This document shows, in pieces, positions 22,701 to 34,590 of a DNA stretch of 64,000 nucleotides. A program made the position numbers and the translations under genes. The stretch comes from Cristatella mucedo. Taxonomy: Eukaryota; Bryozoa; Phylactolaemata; Cristatellidae. The stretch's first letter is position 1; each line of letters opens with the position of its first letter. Where the stretch lies: contig WPIO01000260.1 of assembly GCA_009760855.2 (NCBI GenBank), positions 1 to 64,000 on the forward strand, read 5' to 3'. Below the pieces are notes generated by a model. The model made no database searches. It was not told the origin of the DNA and was given only the letters and a program-made list of their open reading frames with translations.

Positions 22701-24070
22701 GTACCCGCGGACTCACACCTGCTTGCGAGACTTGCTAGAGGTAAGACGTGTTCAAAGTGACCTCGTGCTTTCACGTAGTTTGTGTCGTGATTTTCCTGTA
22801 CGCTTATGTTATTACTTTATTACAACGATTTGTTTCTGTATTAGATAGTGTGGTCATTTTGAGATTACTGAAAGACGCAAAAGTAGCACGTGAGAGGGCT
22901 GAAAAGCGAAAAAGTAGCAGCCATTCTGCTGGCATAGAAAAGACTCGGAGGAGAGCAATTTCTCCAGAGGAGAAAAAAATGTGGCAAGTTTGCTAATGAG
23001 ACAGAATAAGGAACTGAAAAAGGAAGAACATAAAGTTATGACGAACTCGAGGTGGCGTTACGAAAGTTTTGTCGTAAACGAAATGGCTTAACTACTCTCC
23101 TCTATCGCTCCTCGAATGCGTTTACCAGACAGCGAACTAAATTTAGGAAGAGCTAAAAATGCCAGTAGTTGGTAAGGAGACTATAGCGAGCTTGTGGGGT
23201 GGCAATTTTAGTTTCGATGTAAAAATGCTTCTATTGGCTGTTCAGCCTTGGAATTGTGAATTATTAAGCCTAGTTCTGTAAATTACCATTTGAGGGAGGC
23301 TACTATATATACTGCCACATGTTTTCTTCGGCGGACCGAGAAGCTTTCATTGGGCAGCTCTGAGTGCGTCAGTCATGTCAGAGCAGCGTCTCCCCTGCCA
23401 GACTCTCGAAGCTCGTGTTCATAGATATGAGAGAATTGAAGAGATTCATCAGTTTATGGATCGTCTAGTATACGTTGTTTTTTATTAAACGGGAAATTTA
23501 AAGGCATGTGCAGTCAAGAGTTAGATACAAGACCAGTAATAGCTGATAAGGATAACTAGCTGATAAGGTCAGCATCGTTTGAAAGTCCGAGTCGTTTGAA
23601 GCACTCGCAAGCTCTTTGCCGTAGAGTTCTCTGACCCAGAGGTTTTGAGCCACCGCCGCGTCTGTGTAGATTGAATGTTGACGGCATTGCATCGTTTGAA
23701 GGTTCGATTCGTGCATTGCTTACTAAACTGTGCATTTTGGACCAAATTTGTTCGGTTGGACATCATTTTTTGAGCCGAGCATTTTTATCCGTCATTAATC
23801 CTCTCGGACCACTTACTCCATGCATCGTGTGGCTTCTAACTTCTTCGTGAAATTCAGGTATTTCACTTCGGTTCCGTGGCGAACCACCGAAGCGAAGCTC
23901 GCGAGACGTGAAACAGCAAGTTCGCTAATGAGACAGGTTAGTGCAAAGCCGCCGCAAGGCCTGACTGGAGCTGCTCGTGCTTGTTGTAGGAATTCAAGAA
24001 TTTCATGGATTTTATTCTGCATTACAAGACAAATGAAAAGGTACGTGCGGCAGTTGACACGGTCATGCAA
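22700..24070 (+). repeat. Repeat Y, copy 2 (longer form)
   Basis: Partner of 13,150-13,797. An open frame at 22,748-22,996 ends in a basic, charged stretch (KVARERAEKRKSSSHSAGIE). Part of its nucleotide sequence is conserved in the other copy but the frame is not, so coding capacity is doubtful. The extra 22,940-23,625 part may be the ancestral interior. Confidence 0.6.
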
Positions 24071-24289
24071 AGCTGAGTGACATGCGTTGATACGTAGCTC
24101 GTCCCAGCATTCTTATTACCATATTATTTTTATCACTTTGTACTACCTCATTACTCCTTTCGGAATTACTCCATGCACGTATTTACTCATTACTTCATTG
24201 TACTACCTCATTACTCCATGCACCATGTGGCCCTGCTTCCCTTCCCTTCATCCTTAACTTAACTTCCTTCATCCCAGCATCGTCTGCTC

Positions 24290-25212
24290 TCAGCTGCTGC
24301 CAGCTGCAGGATACACGGTCACATTCCTATAATGCTCGCTTGCTTCGTCGTAGCCGAGCACTGCTAGCACGGTCCTCTGTCCTCTGTCTCCCAGAGACAG
24401 ACGCGCCGGCCGCTGCAGTCCGTGGCTGCTGTAGGAGAGGACATTCTGCAGCACCTTTCCACTCTCTGCACTGAGCGCTCTCACACAGTCCCTGCTCCTC
24501 CTGTCTCCCCTACCTAGCACGGCCACGTACACGAGGCCGCCTGCAGCACAGACGCCATACACGAACTCCTCGCTGCTCAGCTCGTGTCTCCATTGTCTGT
24601 CACCTCGGTGGCTGTAGCTGTCCACGATGTCCAGCTCTCTGCCGTCGTCCAGCTTCACCTTGTCTCTGCTCGCAGTGACCAGAGCAGCAGCAGTGAGAGC
24701 CACACTCCATATGTCATACTCGTACTTCCGGCCGTACAGCAGCCGCCCCGTGCTCAGCTGCAGCAGCTGCAGCCCTGGTCCAGACTGCCACTGCTGCTGC
24801 TGGTCATTGAGTCTGGTCTCGGTCACTGCGAGCAGGTCACCGAGCACGGACAGCCTGCGGGGATGTGACTGCAGCTCAGCGACACGCTTGTCCTCGAGCC
24901 ACTGCGAGTCTCCTGCAGCAGCACACGAGCTGCGTCTGAGCAGCAGGACGAGCCGTGAGTGGCGCACACCCACAACAGCTCGTCCGTCCTGCAGAGACTG
25001 CGCTGCAGTGACCGAGTCGTCCTGTCCGTTGCTCTGCCTGGCAGGTTTCCAGACGCTCAGCTCAATGCCATTCTCGCTGTATACCTTCAGGCCGTGCTGC
25101 CCTGCAGCCAGCAGCAGATGACCCTCTGACGTCACAGACAGGTCGCAGCAAGAGACAGGCGTCTGAAAGCTGCTGGAGGCAGAGCCGAAGTGCAGAGCTG
25201 GCTGCTCCTGTG
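24290..25212 (-). CDS. TRIM-like gene, copy 2: complete C-terminal beta-propeller exon
   Basis: This 306-residue exon follows the RING exon at 28,161-29,256. The acceptor TAG is at 25,213-25,215 and the phase-1 junction gives ...LTT-A-QEQPALHF. The protein ends in GYDEASEHYRNVTVYPAAGSS-stop, the same C-terminus still readable in the decayed copy 0, so this is probably the ancestral end. Repeated beta-strand blocks (HLLLAAGQHGLKVYSENG, VYGVCAAGGLVYVAVLG) indicate a WD/NHL-like propeller, probably the substrate-binding half. No frameshift or premature stop is seen. Together with exon 1 it makes a 672-aa protein, the only apparently intact member of the family in this window. Confidence 0.85.
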
Positions 25213-25297
25213 CTACAACAAACGCAGCATTGTGTGAATACATAGCTGCAGCTGCAGCTATGCAGAAAGTGGCAGAGTGAATAAATAAGCAATGAAT

Positions 25298-25349
25298 AAG
25301 TATGCGGTGGACGCTGTGAGCAAAAGCTTTGATGATTCTGAGTGGAAGC
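25298..25349 (+). repeat. Inverted coiled-coil fragment in the copy 2 intron
   Basis: It is identical to 2,487-2,538 and matches the reverse complement of 28,464-28,515 in exon 1 at about 48 of 52 positions. A perfect 28-bp palindrome (halves TTTCTGCATAGCTG / CAGCTATGCAGAAA) follows at 25,374-25,401. Confidence 0.9.
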
Positions 25350-25669
25350 AACGAACGCAGCAGTTCGTGTGAATTTCTGCATAGCTGCAGCTATGCAGAA
25401 AGTGGCAGAGTGAATAAATAAATGAAAAAATTAATGAATAGATGAATATTTCGTGTTCATTCGCAGTGCTACGATACATTGCAAGGATACGTGCACATTC
25501 GCAATGCTATCCATGGCAAGAACGAGTGAGCGACTGCTTCTACATACCAAACCGTCGGAAAAACCACTCATTGCTGGTTGAAAAAAAGTCGCGAGAGTTT
25601 GTGCATACCAGTTGACACATCTGTATCACTTTGTCCGTGTCTAATTCGTTGCAGCTCTTTATCTTTATA

Positions 25670-25675
25670 AAGTAA

Positions 25676-25722
<47 letters not shown>

Positions 25723-25905
25723 ATATATATATATTATATATATATATATATTTTATATAATCATAAGTGTATATAGCCCGTAAGAGATGTACATATTGCT
25801 CTATGTAATCAAATTTTTCTGGAACGGTAATATATATATATATATATTATCATAAGTGCATAGAGCCCCTAAAAGATGCACATATTGCTCTATGTAATTA
25901 AAAAA
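25670..25905. repeat. (ACAT)n/(AT)n microsatellites with a duplicated 65-bp block
   Basis: Seven or more catacata units pass into long AT runs. atcataagtg(t/c)ata(t/g)agccc ... catattgctctatgtaat occurs at about 25,758-25,810 and 25,850-25,900. Confidence 0.85.
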
Positions 25906-27685
25906 TTAGCATTAAAAATCTTGGTTATGGCAGGGCTAAGTTGGTCTGCAAGTGAAGACCACAGAGATGAAGGTATAGGGTCTTCAGGAGACGAGCTCTT
26001 TTTGCTAGACCTTATTAAGGCAGCCACATCGCAGGCAGAAACATCGGAGAACCTTTTAAGAAAGGTCACAGGTTGAGGAACGGCGATTGCTTTGGTCGGA
26101 GGGGGCTTAATGGAGGCACGAATGTGCTCAATTTTTCAGTAAAGAAGGCTGAAAACTTTTCGGCTGAGCCCTTAATATCTGGGGAGTCAGACCTGTCAGC
26201 ATTGGCCAGTAAATGGTTAACTGTCTTATAAATCTGTTACTTGTCCGACTGGCAGGAATTCAGCTTTCTAAAAAAAAAAAAAGAAGCCCTGGCTTTTTTA
26301 AGCTTCCGGGTGTAAACTCGAAGGAAGTCTTTAAAATTGACTAGGTGTGCCTCAGACCCCGATTTCTTGAAACGACGTTCCAGCCTGCGCTTAACACGGC
26401 GCATCTTAAGAAGTTTTTTTGTAAATTGAAAGGAATCTCGACGATGTTGAACACGGATAGAGCGAACGGGAGCATGCTTGTTAAGAGCATTCCTGAGTGT
26501 CATGTTCATCGCATCAGTGAGGGTATCGAGGCTGCCGGTCGAGTCTGAATGCAGATCAAGAAGGCCTGCATCACAAACAGATTTCAAAAACTTGTCCATG
26601 TCAATGCTTTGTAAGTTACGTCGTTTGGCAAATTCGACATTGCTCTGTACGTACGAGGGAGCAGGAACGGTAAACGAGACCGAACAATGATCTGAGAGGG
26701 TCAGTGGGCACACCACAAAGTCAGTGGGGAGGACATCCTTAGTGATCACGAGATCTAGAATGTGGCCGCCGACGTGGGTGCTATGATTAACGTGTTGGGC
26801 CAAACCAAAATTCTCCAGACAGTCAAGAAATGAGCGGACCTGGCTGTTGCTAGGGTTGTCAACGTGAATATTGAAGTCTCCTACAATCAGTAACGGCCTG
26901 TCACACACAAATATTTTAGCGAGGAACTCTGAAAACTCATCCATAAACAAGTTTAGACAGCCAGAAGGAGGCCGGTATATCGCAACGGTGAGAGGCATTG
27001 TCTTTGATGAAGACCTGATAGCAACCGATTCAAACGATGACCCATGCGAGAGACTGCACATTTTATAGCCAAACGATTCGCGAACAACAATTGCAACCTG
27101 CCACCAACCTTGTCAGAACGCATGGACTGATAGAATGAGAACCCGGGTGGGGTTGTCTCGGAAATACAGCTACTGGATCAAGGCGTCATCCAGGTTTCGG
27201 TAAGCAGAAATGCATCTAGCTTCTCCTGGACCACCTGATCACGGATAAGTAACCCCTTGGTTTTTAGCGAGCAGAGATTTAGTAGGCGGAATTTAAGTGT
27301 GTCCAACAACTGTGCGACGGCGATGAAGTGGCTCATATGCTCTATTGTTTGCATCCGGCCCGGCCGATGCTGGCTCTTCGAATTTGAATTGGACCTCGGT
27401 AACGGCCGTGGGACGACGTTTCACAACGTGCTGGGCTACAGCGGGTGGGCTACTACAGCAACAAGTACTATTTAGTGCTTTAAACTTACGAGTCGTAGGT
27501 TTGATAGCCGAGCTGTTGATGAGGCGAACGCAGGATGCAGGAAGGTTCTCACTGACCCGCCGGAGAAGGCCCGCCGGTAGGTATCGACTAATGGCGACCT
27601 CGCATCTTATGCTAAGCAGGTCCTGTTTTGTGTAGCATAACCGAGGACAGCTCATAAATAGTCACAGTGAAGATAGCAGCGGAGC
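25905..27685 (-). mobile_element. L2-B LINE, 5' half with endonuclease domain, RT missing
   Basis: Reading the minus strand from about 27,680, there is an N-terminal region (MSCPRLCYTKQDLLSIRC, also at 32,966). An apurinic-like endonuclease domain open at 27,061-26,237 follows, with YRPP, LIVGDFNIHVDN, HILDLVITKD and the catalytic SDH (LSDHCSVSFTVP). Next come a basic linker (MRRVKRRLERRFKKSG) and the start of the pre-RT region. The element stops at 25,905, before the RT. L2-clade LINEs normally carry EN and RT in one ORF, so this is a 3'-truncated copy and cannot move by itself. It is the best endonuclease reading frame in the window. Confidence 0.9.
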
Positions 27686-28160
27686 TTACATGACTCCATA
27701 TACTACCATCATGAGTGCACAACTTTATCTGGGTACGTCATCCCGTCTGCAGTGAGCTTGCCTGCACACATGGATGAAATTAGGGAAAGCAGAATACCGT
27801 AAGAGTGTGCTATGTAAAGCAAAAAGTAACAAAGGGAATGGCAGCAATGTAGCAACTATGCTAGGGCTTAGCAGGCGATTAATCCAAAGAGAATTTCTCA
27901 TAACTACAGACCTTCAAAACTGTTTGCTTGGCATAACAATTTTTTCGGTTAGAACGTTGCATCAAGAAGATGTCAACTCACCTGCAACATCATCACCACC
28001 AGCACCACCCTTAACGGCGATGACCTCGGCAAGGATTCGCCCAAGGCAGTCTGCAAGGAACACAATCTCAAGGGCTGCAATTGCAGAACATCGGCAAGAT
28101 TTGCGTGTGAGCGAGCTGAGCCAGGCCTCACGCAGATTGCATTGTTTCGTGGGCAGCTAC

Positions 28161-29256
28161 CTGTGGTCAGCTTCGGAGTTCCCATCCACGAGGAGACAAG
28201 TTCGCTTAAATCATCGGGCAGGGAGCCACCCAGCTCCACAAGCTCCCCAGCATCCGGTATCACTCTGAATCCATCCATCAGCTTGACCAGCACCTCGAGA
28301 CGTGACTGCAAGGCCACTTGCTGGTCCAGCAAATCATGTTCACTGGCCGAGTCTGTCAGGCTGCTGGCATATTCGGATGCATGCTGCAGTGATTGGTGCA
28401 GCTGCTCGGCCAGGCTCTGCAGGGCGGCAGCACTGTCCTCGAGCTGGTCATAGCAGTCCTTGAGCTTGCTCTCAGAATCATCAAAGCTTTTGCTCACAGC
28501 ATCCACTGCATACTTCTTCTTGGTTCTCAGCTCGTCCAGATGAAGTGCACGAGCCGATTGGATATCCTTCACCAGATTCCTGGGCTTCAGCAGCTGCTCA
28601 GACTCACTAATCAATCGCTTATGCAGACGGTGTATTCTCTCTCTTGCATCCTTCAAAAGACTTTCAGCTATTGATCCTTTTAGGTGCTGTAGCCCCGAGT
28701 GTCCTAGACCCTCGCACTGCCTGGCACAGTCGGTGCATTTGGCTTTCTTGCAGTCGATACACAGCAGATCCAGCGGCTTCGAGTGCTGCCTGCACTGCTG
28801 CTGCACTTCGGCTTTCAGCAGTTCATTCCAACTCGTAATTTGTTCGAGCAAAACGGTCGCATGACTCCTGTTGTATCGGTTATGGCCAGGTAAGCAGGTT
28901 GCACACAAGGATCTCTGGCACTGCATGCACCAGACGTCAGCTAGCTCGTCCAGGCTGCCATCCTCTCTGCAGACACTGCACTTGTCAGCATCTTGCAGAG
29001 CTGTGAAACGTCTCACTAACTCAGCGATGAAACCATTGTGATGCTTTGTTGAACTGATGTCGGTGAGTACGCCGCAAGCAGGGCACCGTAAGCTGTTTGA
29101 GCCCTCGGCTATGGCAGCACGATCAGCACAGCTACTGCAGCAGCTGTGCAGGCATCGAAGCAGCAGTGGCTGCTCTGCGATTTGTTTGCAGACGATGCAA
29201 GATAACAGGTCTCTGTTTATCGATGCTAGTCGGGACACTGGAAGCTCTTGTGCCAT
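28161..29256 (-). CDS. TRIM-like E3 ubiquitin ligase, copy 2: RING, B-boxes and coiled coil
   Basis: Same length and splice sites as copy 1: 365 codons plus one base, start ATG at 29,256 directly after the acceptor ttctttccttag, end at 28,161. The RING (CIVC ... RCLHSCCSSC ... CPAC, residues 20-61), the B-box 1-like segment, B-box 2 (QCRQHSKPLDLLCIDCKKAK, then CTDC) and the coiled coil (from about 192) keep all metal ligands. Substitutions against copy 1 are scattered and mostly conservative (D16 region NKD to NRD, LEEITSW to LEQITSW). This supports coding constraint since duplication. By family knowledge it should act as an E3 ubiquitin ligase, with the propeller choosing targets. A role in immunity is possible but not shown by the sequence. 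Confidence 0.9.
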
Positions 29257-29739
29257 GGCTAACCTAAGGAAAGAACGACATAAACCCAGCGGACAGATCA
29301 ACAACAAAAAATGTAGGGAAAATAGGCAAATTTTAACAAATAGGGATTGATGAAACATGAACCATTACAAAGCAGATATACTTAACAAATAATGCCAGCA
29401 GGGCAGACCATTTTGACCAGATACTCTTATGAGAGATGCCACTTGATTGTGTTACCTGGCTTTATGTAGCAAATCTGATAACAGTATCTGGGCATCGTCA
29501 GCACTTGCTATCTATTGTCTCCTTAGTAACGATGCTTGCATACCTTAATAGCCACCTACTAATTTTTCGTAAGTTGGATAGTAAATTGCAGGCTCTTTTT
29601 TATTGTCTTTTAATTAGAGAAGCATGGCTGCCATACAAGTGCAAATGTAGGCAACCAAAGTTAGAAGGGATATGAAGGCATGAGGTGCTAGAGAATACAT
29701 GATAAAAGCAAAGGTATAGCAACGTGCCTTCGGCTTGTT

Positions 29740-30445
29740 TGACAGGGATAGCACATATAAATAGGTCCATGCATTTTGTCATCCCGTCTTGACGTCTGTA
29801 ACTCACTGCTTGCTGGTCTACCGGCCTGTGCAACCAGGCGCTTACAACTCGTGAAAAAACTCTGCAGCTAGCCTTGTCTGTCATGAGCAATGCAGTTGCC
29901 ACATCTCATTACTTCTCACCGATCGGCACTGGCTCCCAGTCAAGACACGCATCGACTTCAAGCTTTTGTCTTACTAACTTTTAGGTCCCTTACTTCTTTG
30001 GCTCCAGCCTACCTATCAGATCTGCTCACCCACCAGGCTAAGCATCGTACCCTCTTTTCAGAATCGAATCGTTTACCGACACCTCGAACGAATGTCGAAT
30101 CTTTTGAAGATCGTAAATTTAGTTCGTGTACTCCCGAAGCCTGGAACTCACTTCTGACTTGAGTTACAACATCCCGTGAATTGACAACATTTAAAAAGAA
30201 ATTGAAAACGCTTCTATTTATCATAGGATTTAGTGAGTCCGGATGATCATTCTTTGTTCGGGCTTTTGGGTGCTCACACTGTGGTGCCACTAACCATACT
30301 TGCATGCAGACCCTGCTAGTGCCACCTATAACCATGTTATTCTTTTTTAACCGTTCTATTGTGCTAATTTTGCAGCAAATTTAAAATGCCTAGAAACTGA
30401 TCGGGTTATCAAAGGGCATTACAGTAAATGTATTATTATTATTAT
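29740..30445 (+). mobile_element. L2-A old-subfamily fragment, duplicate of 8,030-8,775
   Basis: Same truncation point and tail as 8,030-8,775, carried along in the segmental duplication. The C-terminal frames (FRSLTSLAPAYLSDLLTHQA, KHRT) are better preserved here. Confidence 0.8.
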
Positions 30446-30639
30446 CGATTATATAACTTGTTCTTAGAGGCTAGAACGGTAAGTAGACGGTGGCTACACC
30501 TGGCGATGACTAAGTGGTAATAATGACCTGACAATTAGTTATGGGCATTTACTGACCTGAATCCTGACTATTATATCAAAAAACGCTCATGCAATTGTGC
30601 TACAAAGGGTTATGCGAGGCGATCTATTATGGGAGGTGT

Positions 30640-30850
30640 GCTTAACGACTACTCACTACCTCAACTGCTCTCCTGACTCTGCTATGCTTCCCACTTTCTC
30701 TTTGCTGGGTGAGACGAAGTCTGTTGGCTACCGAATGCGTACCGAAAGCCGCTTAGGCTGTGAGTGCGCTATACAAAACTCTCCTGCGTAACACCCACAT
30801 GGACTTTATGACTTTGTGGAGTTACTGACGGAGATACATTACATTACTTT
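30640..30850 (+). mobile_element. L2-B 3' UTR insertion
   Basis: It carries aaagccgcttaggctgtgag, gcgctatacaaaactctcct and the (catta)n end (gatacattacattac). It is absent at the equivalent place (about 9,125) in copy 1, so it inserted after the duplication or was lost there. Confidence 0.85.
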
Positions 30851-32074
30851 CGGAGTAAAAGCACCACGTTACGGCTTGCTTATTCAACAGCGAATTTAGC
30901 AGTCGAAAAGCCTTAGCGGCTATCTCTCCAGCTTTAAGTTTTTGGCAACGAAGGAGACCCAAACTCGTGACCTGGGCTGTGGAGTGAGAGCACCTTACCC
31001 CTGGAAGTCTTGAAATGTTGGATCGGTTGGTTCAGTTAAGTCGGTTGAAAGCCGGAAGTGCTGGCTTCGTGAGCTCCTGACAAAAAATATATGCCCGTAC
31101 ACTCTGAAATGAATACAAGTCTTCTGCCATGCACCATTTGGCCTATCAGAAATCATCGAGCACCTTCAGTACTTCCGGGCCCAGAGCTTGGTTCAGCCCA
31201 CCACCCTATGCCAGCAACAAAATTGCTTACTTGCGACTTTTCAATGAAGATCGCGTAAAATAGCAGACTCACATACGCACGGTCTGTCGCTGTATGAAGT
31301 ATTTCATACAATATCCATCACCTTACCTTGGTTGAAGCCGAATGAACAATAATTCAACAGAAAAACAGCCGCCACCAGCCAATGGCTGCCTTCGAATGTG
31401 AAACCAACTTGGGAGGCCGGGATTTCCCGTGTAAATGTCTAGGAAGCAACACAATTTCCTCAGTTACGCATATTAATTTTATTAAAATATGGATATTGTT
31501 TAAATATTTTACATGTGAACATATTCTACCGTCGAGCTGCCCGTCAACAGTATTTGGTGGCAGTAGCTGGGTACCTGTTTGTCAATGGCGGCTTTTACCC
31601 TAGTGAGAAGCCCGGATAACCCTCATGCATTTCACGGGAACTATTTCTGTCTAAATTATAGCGGAGCTTTTGACGCTAGCTCAGCTTAATACTACTTAAT
31701 CCCAAGACCCTGGCTGCTCTATGACTTCTGCTTATAGGTGTAGTTCGGGCCGAGGTTATTCTGTACCCTTCAGCCGGACTAGAACAAGCCGGAACTCTTT
31801 CTCAAGCGTTGTTTACATCGCAAGCCGGGGCAGAGGCGAAAGGGGGCTGCTGGTGATTCTCGGCGGCTGTCTGCTGCACGGACTGTCGTGCGCCACTCGC
31901 GTCGTTGCCAGCTGAAGTCTCGGTCTTAATCGCTAGCTAGAGCAACCGATGGGTCGCCCATCTTTGTCTGAGTTTGCATCCAAGTAGGGTTCGTTAGCCG
32001 GCGCTCTCGTTACCAGATACGTCCAGCTCTATGTCACCTAGCTGAGCCAATAAAAAAATACCAGCTGATTTAAC

Positions 32075-32245
32075 AGCCGCTTTTGTATAGCGACAGAAGA
32101 GCCTTTACAGCTATCACCACCGCTTGCAGCGGCGACAAAGGATCGCCCACAGCAGGATTCGAATCAGCAACCTCGGGACCGAGGTCGCTGATTCGCTGGT
32201 GCAAAGCAACCACCTTACCCAATCCGGCCCCCGGACTAATGCAAC
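32075..32245 (-). mobile_element. tRNA-derived SINE, family SINE2
   Basis: The minus strand carries a B-box-like GATTCGAATCC, preceded by a tRNA-like head and followed by a tail (gcaagcggtggtgatagctg, then cgctatacaaaag) shared with the plus-strand copy at 39,345-39,480. A resemblance of the tail to the L2-B 3' UTR is noted among the findings. Confidence 0.75.
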
Positions 32246-32434
32246 TCAGCATTTTGGCCGGATGCTATTCAGCGGAAGTTCTCAGCGAGTGCGAACGCGT
32301 CTATCGTCAGGCTCGTATCCCCGGTATGCAACCACATGCACCTCTGTTACGAACGCATTAGTATTCTTGAGACAACGTAGCGTGTTGGCGGCACTTTGAC
32401 ATGTAATCGCGCCTTGCTAAATCAGCCCAATTAC

Positions 32435-32900
32435 AAAATAATAATAATGATAATAATGCACTTGATAAAGCGCCCTCAGAGAACTTAATCTCTTTCTAGG
32501 CGCTTTATATTTGCTGCAAAGTGAAATGCAATTGAATGGTAAGTAAAATCATGCTTGAAAAACAAACAAAATTAATAATATGGTTAGGGGTGACATGCAC
32601 GGGGTCAGCATGCAAATGTGGTATGTGGCAGCATGCACAGTGTCAGCACGCATAAGCACATGAAGGGCGAATCACAGAGACCCACTAAATGCTGTCCTAA
32701 ATAGGTGTGTTTTTAAGTTCCTTTTAAATGTGGTCAGGTCAGGGGATTTTCTGACGCAGGTCGGGAGGGAGTTCCAGGCTTTGGGAGCATACGAGCTGAA
32801 TGCACGGTCTCCAAAGGATTTAAGGTTTGTACGAAGTATTTCCAGACTGTTGGATTCCGAAAAGCGGGTGGTACGATGCTTGGCCTGATGGGCTGGTGTG
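32435..32900 (-). mobile_element. L2-A LINE, 5'-truncated 3' end
   Basis: (att)n tail, terminal hairpin, 3' UTR and the final RT-ORF codons. It ends abruptly against the 5' end of the L2-B element. Confidence 0.88.
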
Positions 32901-34055
32901 GACCTTTACTTGATTTCTCCGTAATACCCTCGGGTATTTCGCTGCTATCTTCGCTGTGACTATTTATGAGCTGTCCTCGGATATGCTACACAAAACAGGA
33001 CCTGCTTAGCATAAGGTGCGATGTCGCCATTAGTCGATACCTAACAGCGGGCCTTCTCCGGCGGGTCAGTGAGAACCTTCCTGCATCCTGCGTTCGCCCT
33101 ATCAACAGCTCGGCTATCAAACCTACGACTCGTAAGTTTAAAGCGCTGAATAGTAACGAAAAGTACTTGTAAAAGTAAATGTTGCAGTAGTAGCCCACCC
33201 GCCGTAGCCGAGCGCGTTGCGAAACGTCGTCCGACGGCCGTTACCAAGGTCCAATTCAAATTCGAAGAGCCCGCGTCCGCCCGGCCGGATTCAAACGGAG
33301 CATTTAAGCCACTTCATAGCCGTCACCCAGTTGTTGGACAGCCTCTTAAATTCCGCCTACTAAATTTCTGCTCGCTAAAACCAAGCGGTTACTTATCCGC
33401 GATCAAGTGAACCAGGAAAAGATAGATGCATTTCTGCTTAACGAAACTTGGATGACGCCTCGTTCCAGTAGCTGTATTTCTGAGACCACTTCACTTGGAT
33501 TCTCATTCTATCAGTTCATTTGTTCTGACAAGGTTGGTGGCGGAGTTGCAATTGTTGTTCGCGAATCGTTTGGCTATAAAATGGGCAGTTTCTCGCATGG
33601 GCCATCGTTTGAATCGGTTGTAATCAGGGCTTCATCAAAGACCATGCCTCTCACTGTTGTGATATACCGGCCTCCTTCTAGCTGTCTAAACTTGTTTATA
33701 GATTTATATTTACTTTAGATTTACTTGTTTATAATTTTCAGAGTTCCTCGCTAAAATATTTGTGTGCGACAGGCTGATTGTAGGAGACTTCAATATTCGC
33801 GTTGACAACCCTAGCAACAGCCAGGTTCGCTCATTTCTTGACTGTCTGGAGAATTTTGGTTTGGCCCAACACGTTAATCACAGCACCCACGTCGGTGGCC
33901 ACATCCTAGATCTCGTGATCACTAAGGATGTCTTCCCCACGGACCTTGTGGTGTGCCCACTGACCCTCCCAGATCACTGTTCGGTCTCGTTTACTGTTCC
34001 TGCTCCCTCGCACGTACAGGGCAATGTCGATATTGTCAAACGACGTAACTTACAT

Positions 34056-34590
34056 AGCAACGGATTGACTTCAAGGTTTTGTCGCTCACTTTTAGGTCCC
34101 TTCATTCTATGGCTCCAGCCTATCTCTTCGACATAACCCATCAGGCCAAGCATCGTACCACCCGCTTTTCGGAATCCAACAGTCTCCAAATACCTCGTAC
34201 AAACCTTAAATCCTTTGGAGACCGTGCATTCAGCTCGTATGCTCCCAAAGCCTGGAACTCCCTCCTGACCTGCGTCAGAACATCCCCTGACCTGACCACA
34301 TTTAAAAGGAACTTAAAAACACACTATTTGGGACAGCATTTAGTGGGTCCATGTGATTCATCCTTCATGTGCTTATGAGTGCTGACACTGTGCATGCTGC
34401 CAATAACCACATTTGCATGCTGACCCCGTGCATGTCACCCCTAACCATATTGTTAATTTTTTTTGTTTTTCAAGCATGATTTTACTTACCATTCAATTGC
34501 ATTTCACTTTGCAGCAAATGTAAAGCGCCTAGAGAGAGATTAAGTTCTCTGAGGGCGCTTTATCAAGTGAATTATTATTATTATTATTAA
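34056..34590 (+). mobile_element. L2-A 3' end inserted in L2-B
   Basis: It starts inside the C-terminal RT codons (NGLTSRFCRSLL reading) and ends with hairpin and (att)n tail. The host L2-B lacks about 75 codons at the site compared with 26,237-27,061, so insertion was accompanied by a target deletion. Confidence 0.85.

Larger units (their letters stand above)
25213..28160 (-). other. Intron of TRIM-like copy 2
   Basis: Donor ACAG|GTAGCT at the complement of 28,159-28,160, phase 1. The intron contains the inverted fragment, AT/ACAT microsatellites, a minus-strand L2-B element (25,905-27,685), and 27,690-28,160, which matches 4,170-4,643 of copy 1. Confidence 0.8.
24250..31935. repeat. Segmental duplication, copy 2 (partner 1,512-10,410)
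   Basis: Same gene and flank order as copy 1. It gained an L2-B element in the TRIM intron and an L2-B tail at 30.6 kb. It lacks most of the 6.1-7.9 kb tandem array and the 9.9-10.2 kb insertion. Confidence 0.88.

Noticed and set aside
22748-22996. Hydrophobic-then-basic 82-residue frame as a membrane protein gene
   Set aside because: The frame is not conserved in the other copy of repeat Y, so coding is unsupported.
24584-25121. Plus-strand frames antisense to the propeller exon (also antisense to both RING exons)
   Set aside because: They are shadows of constrained coding sequence on the minus strand and have no independent signature.
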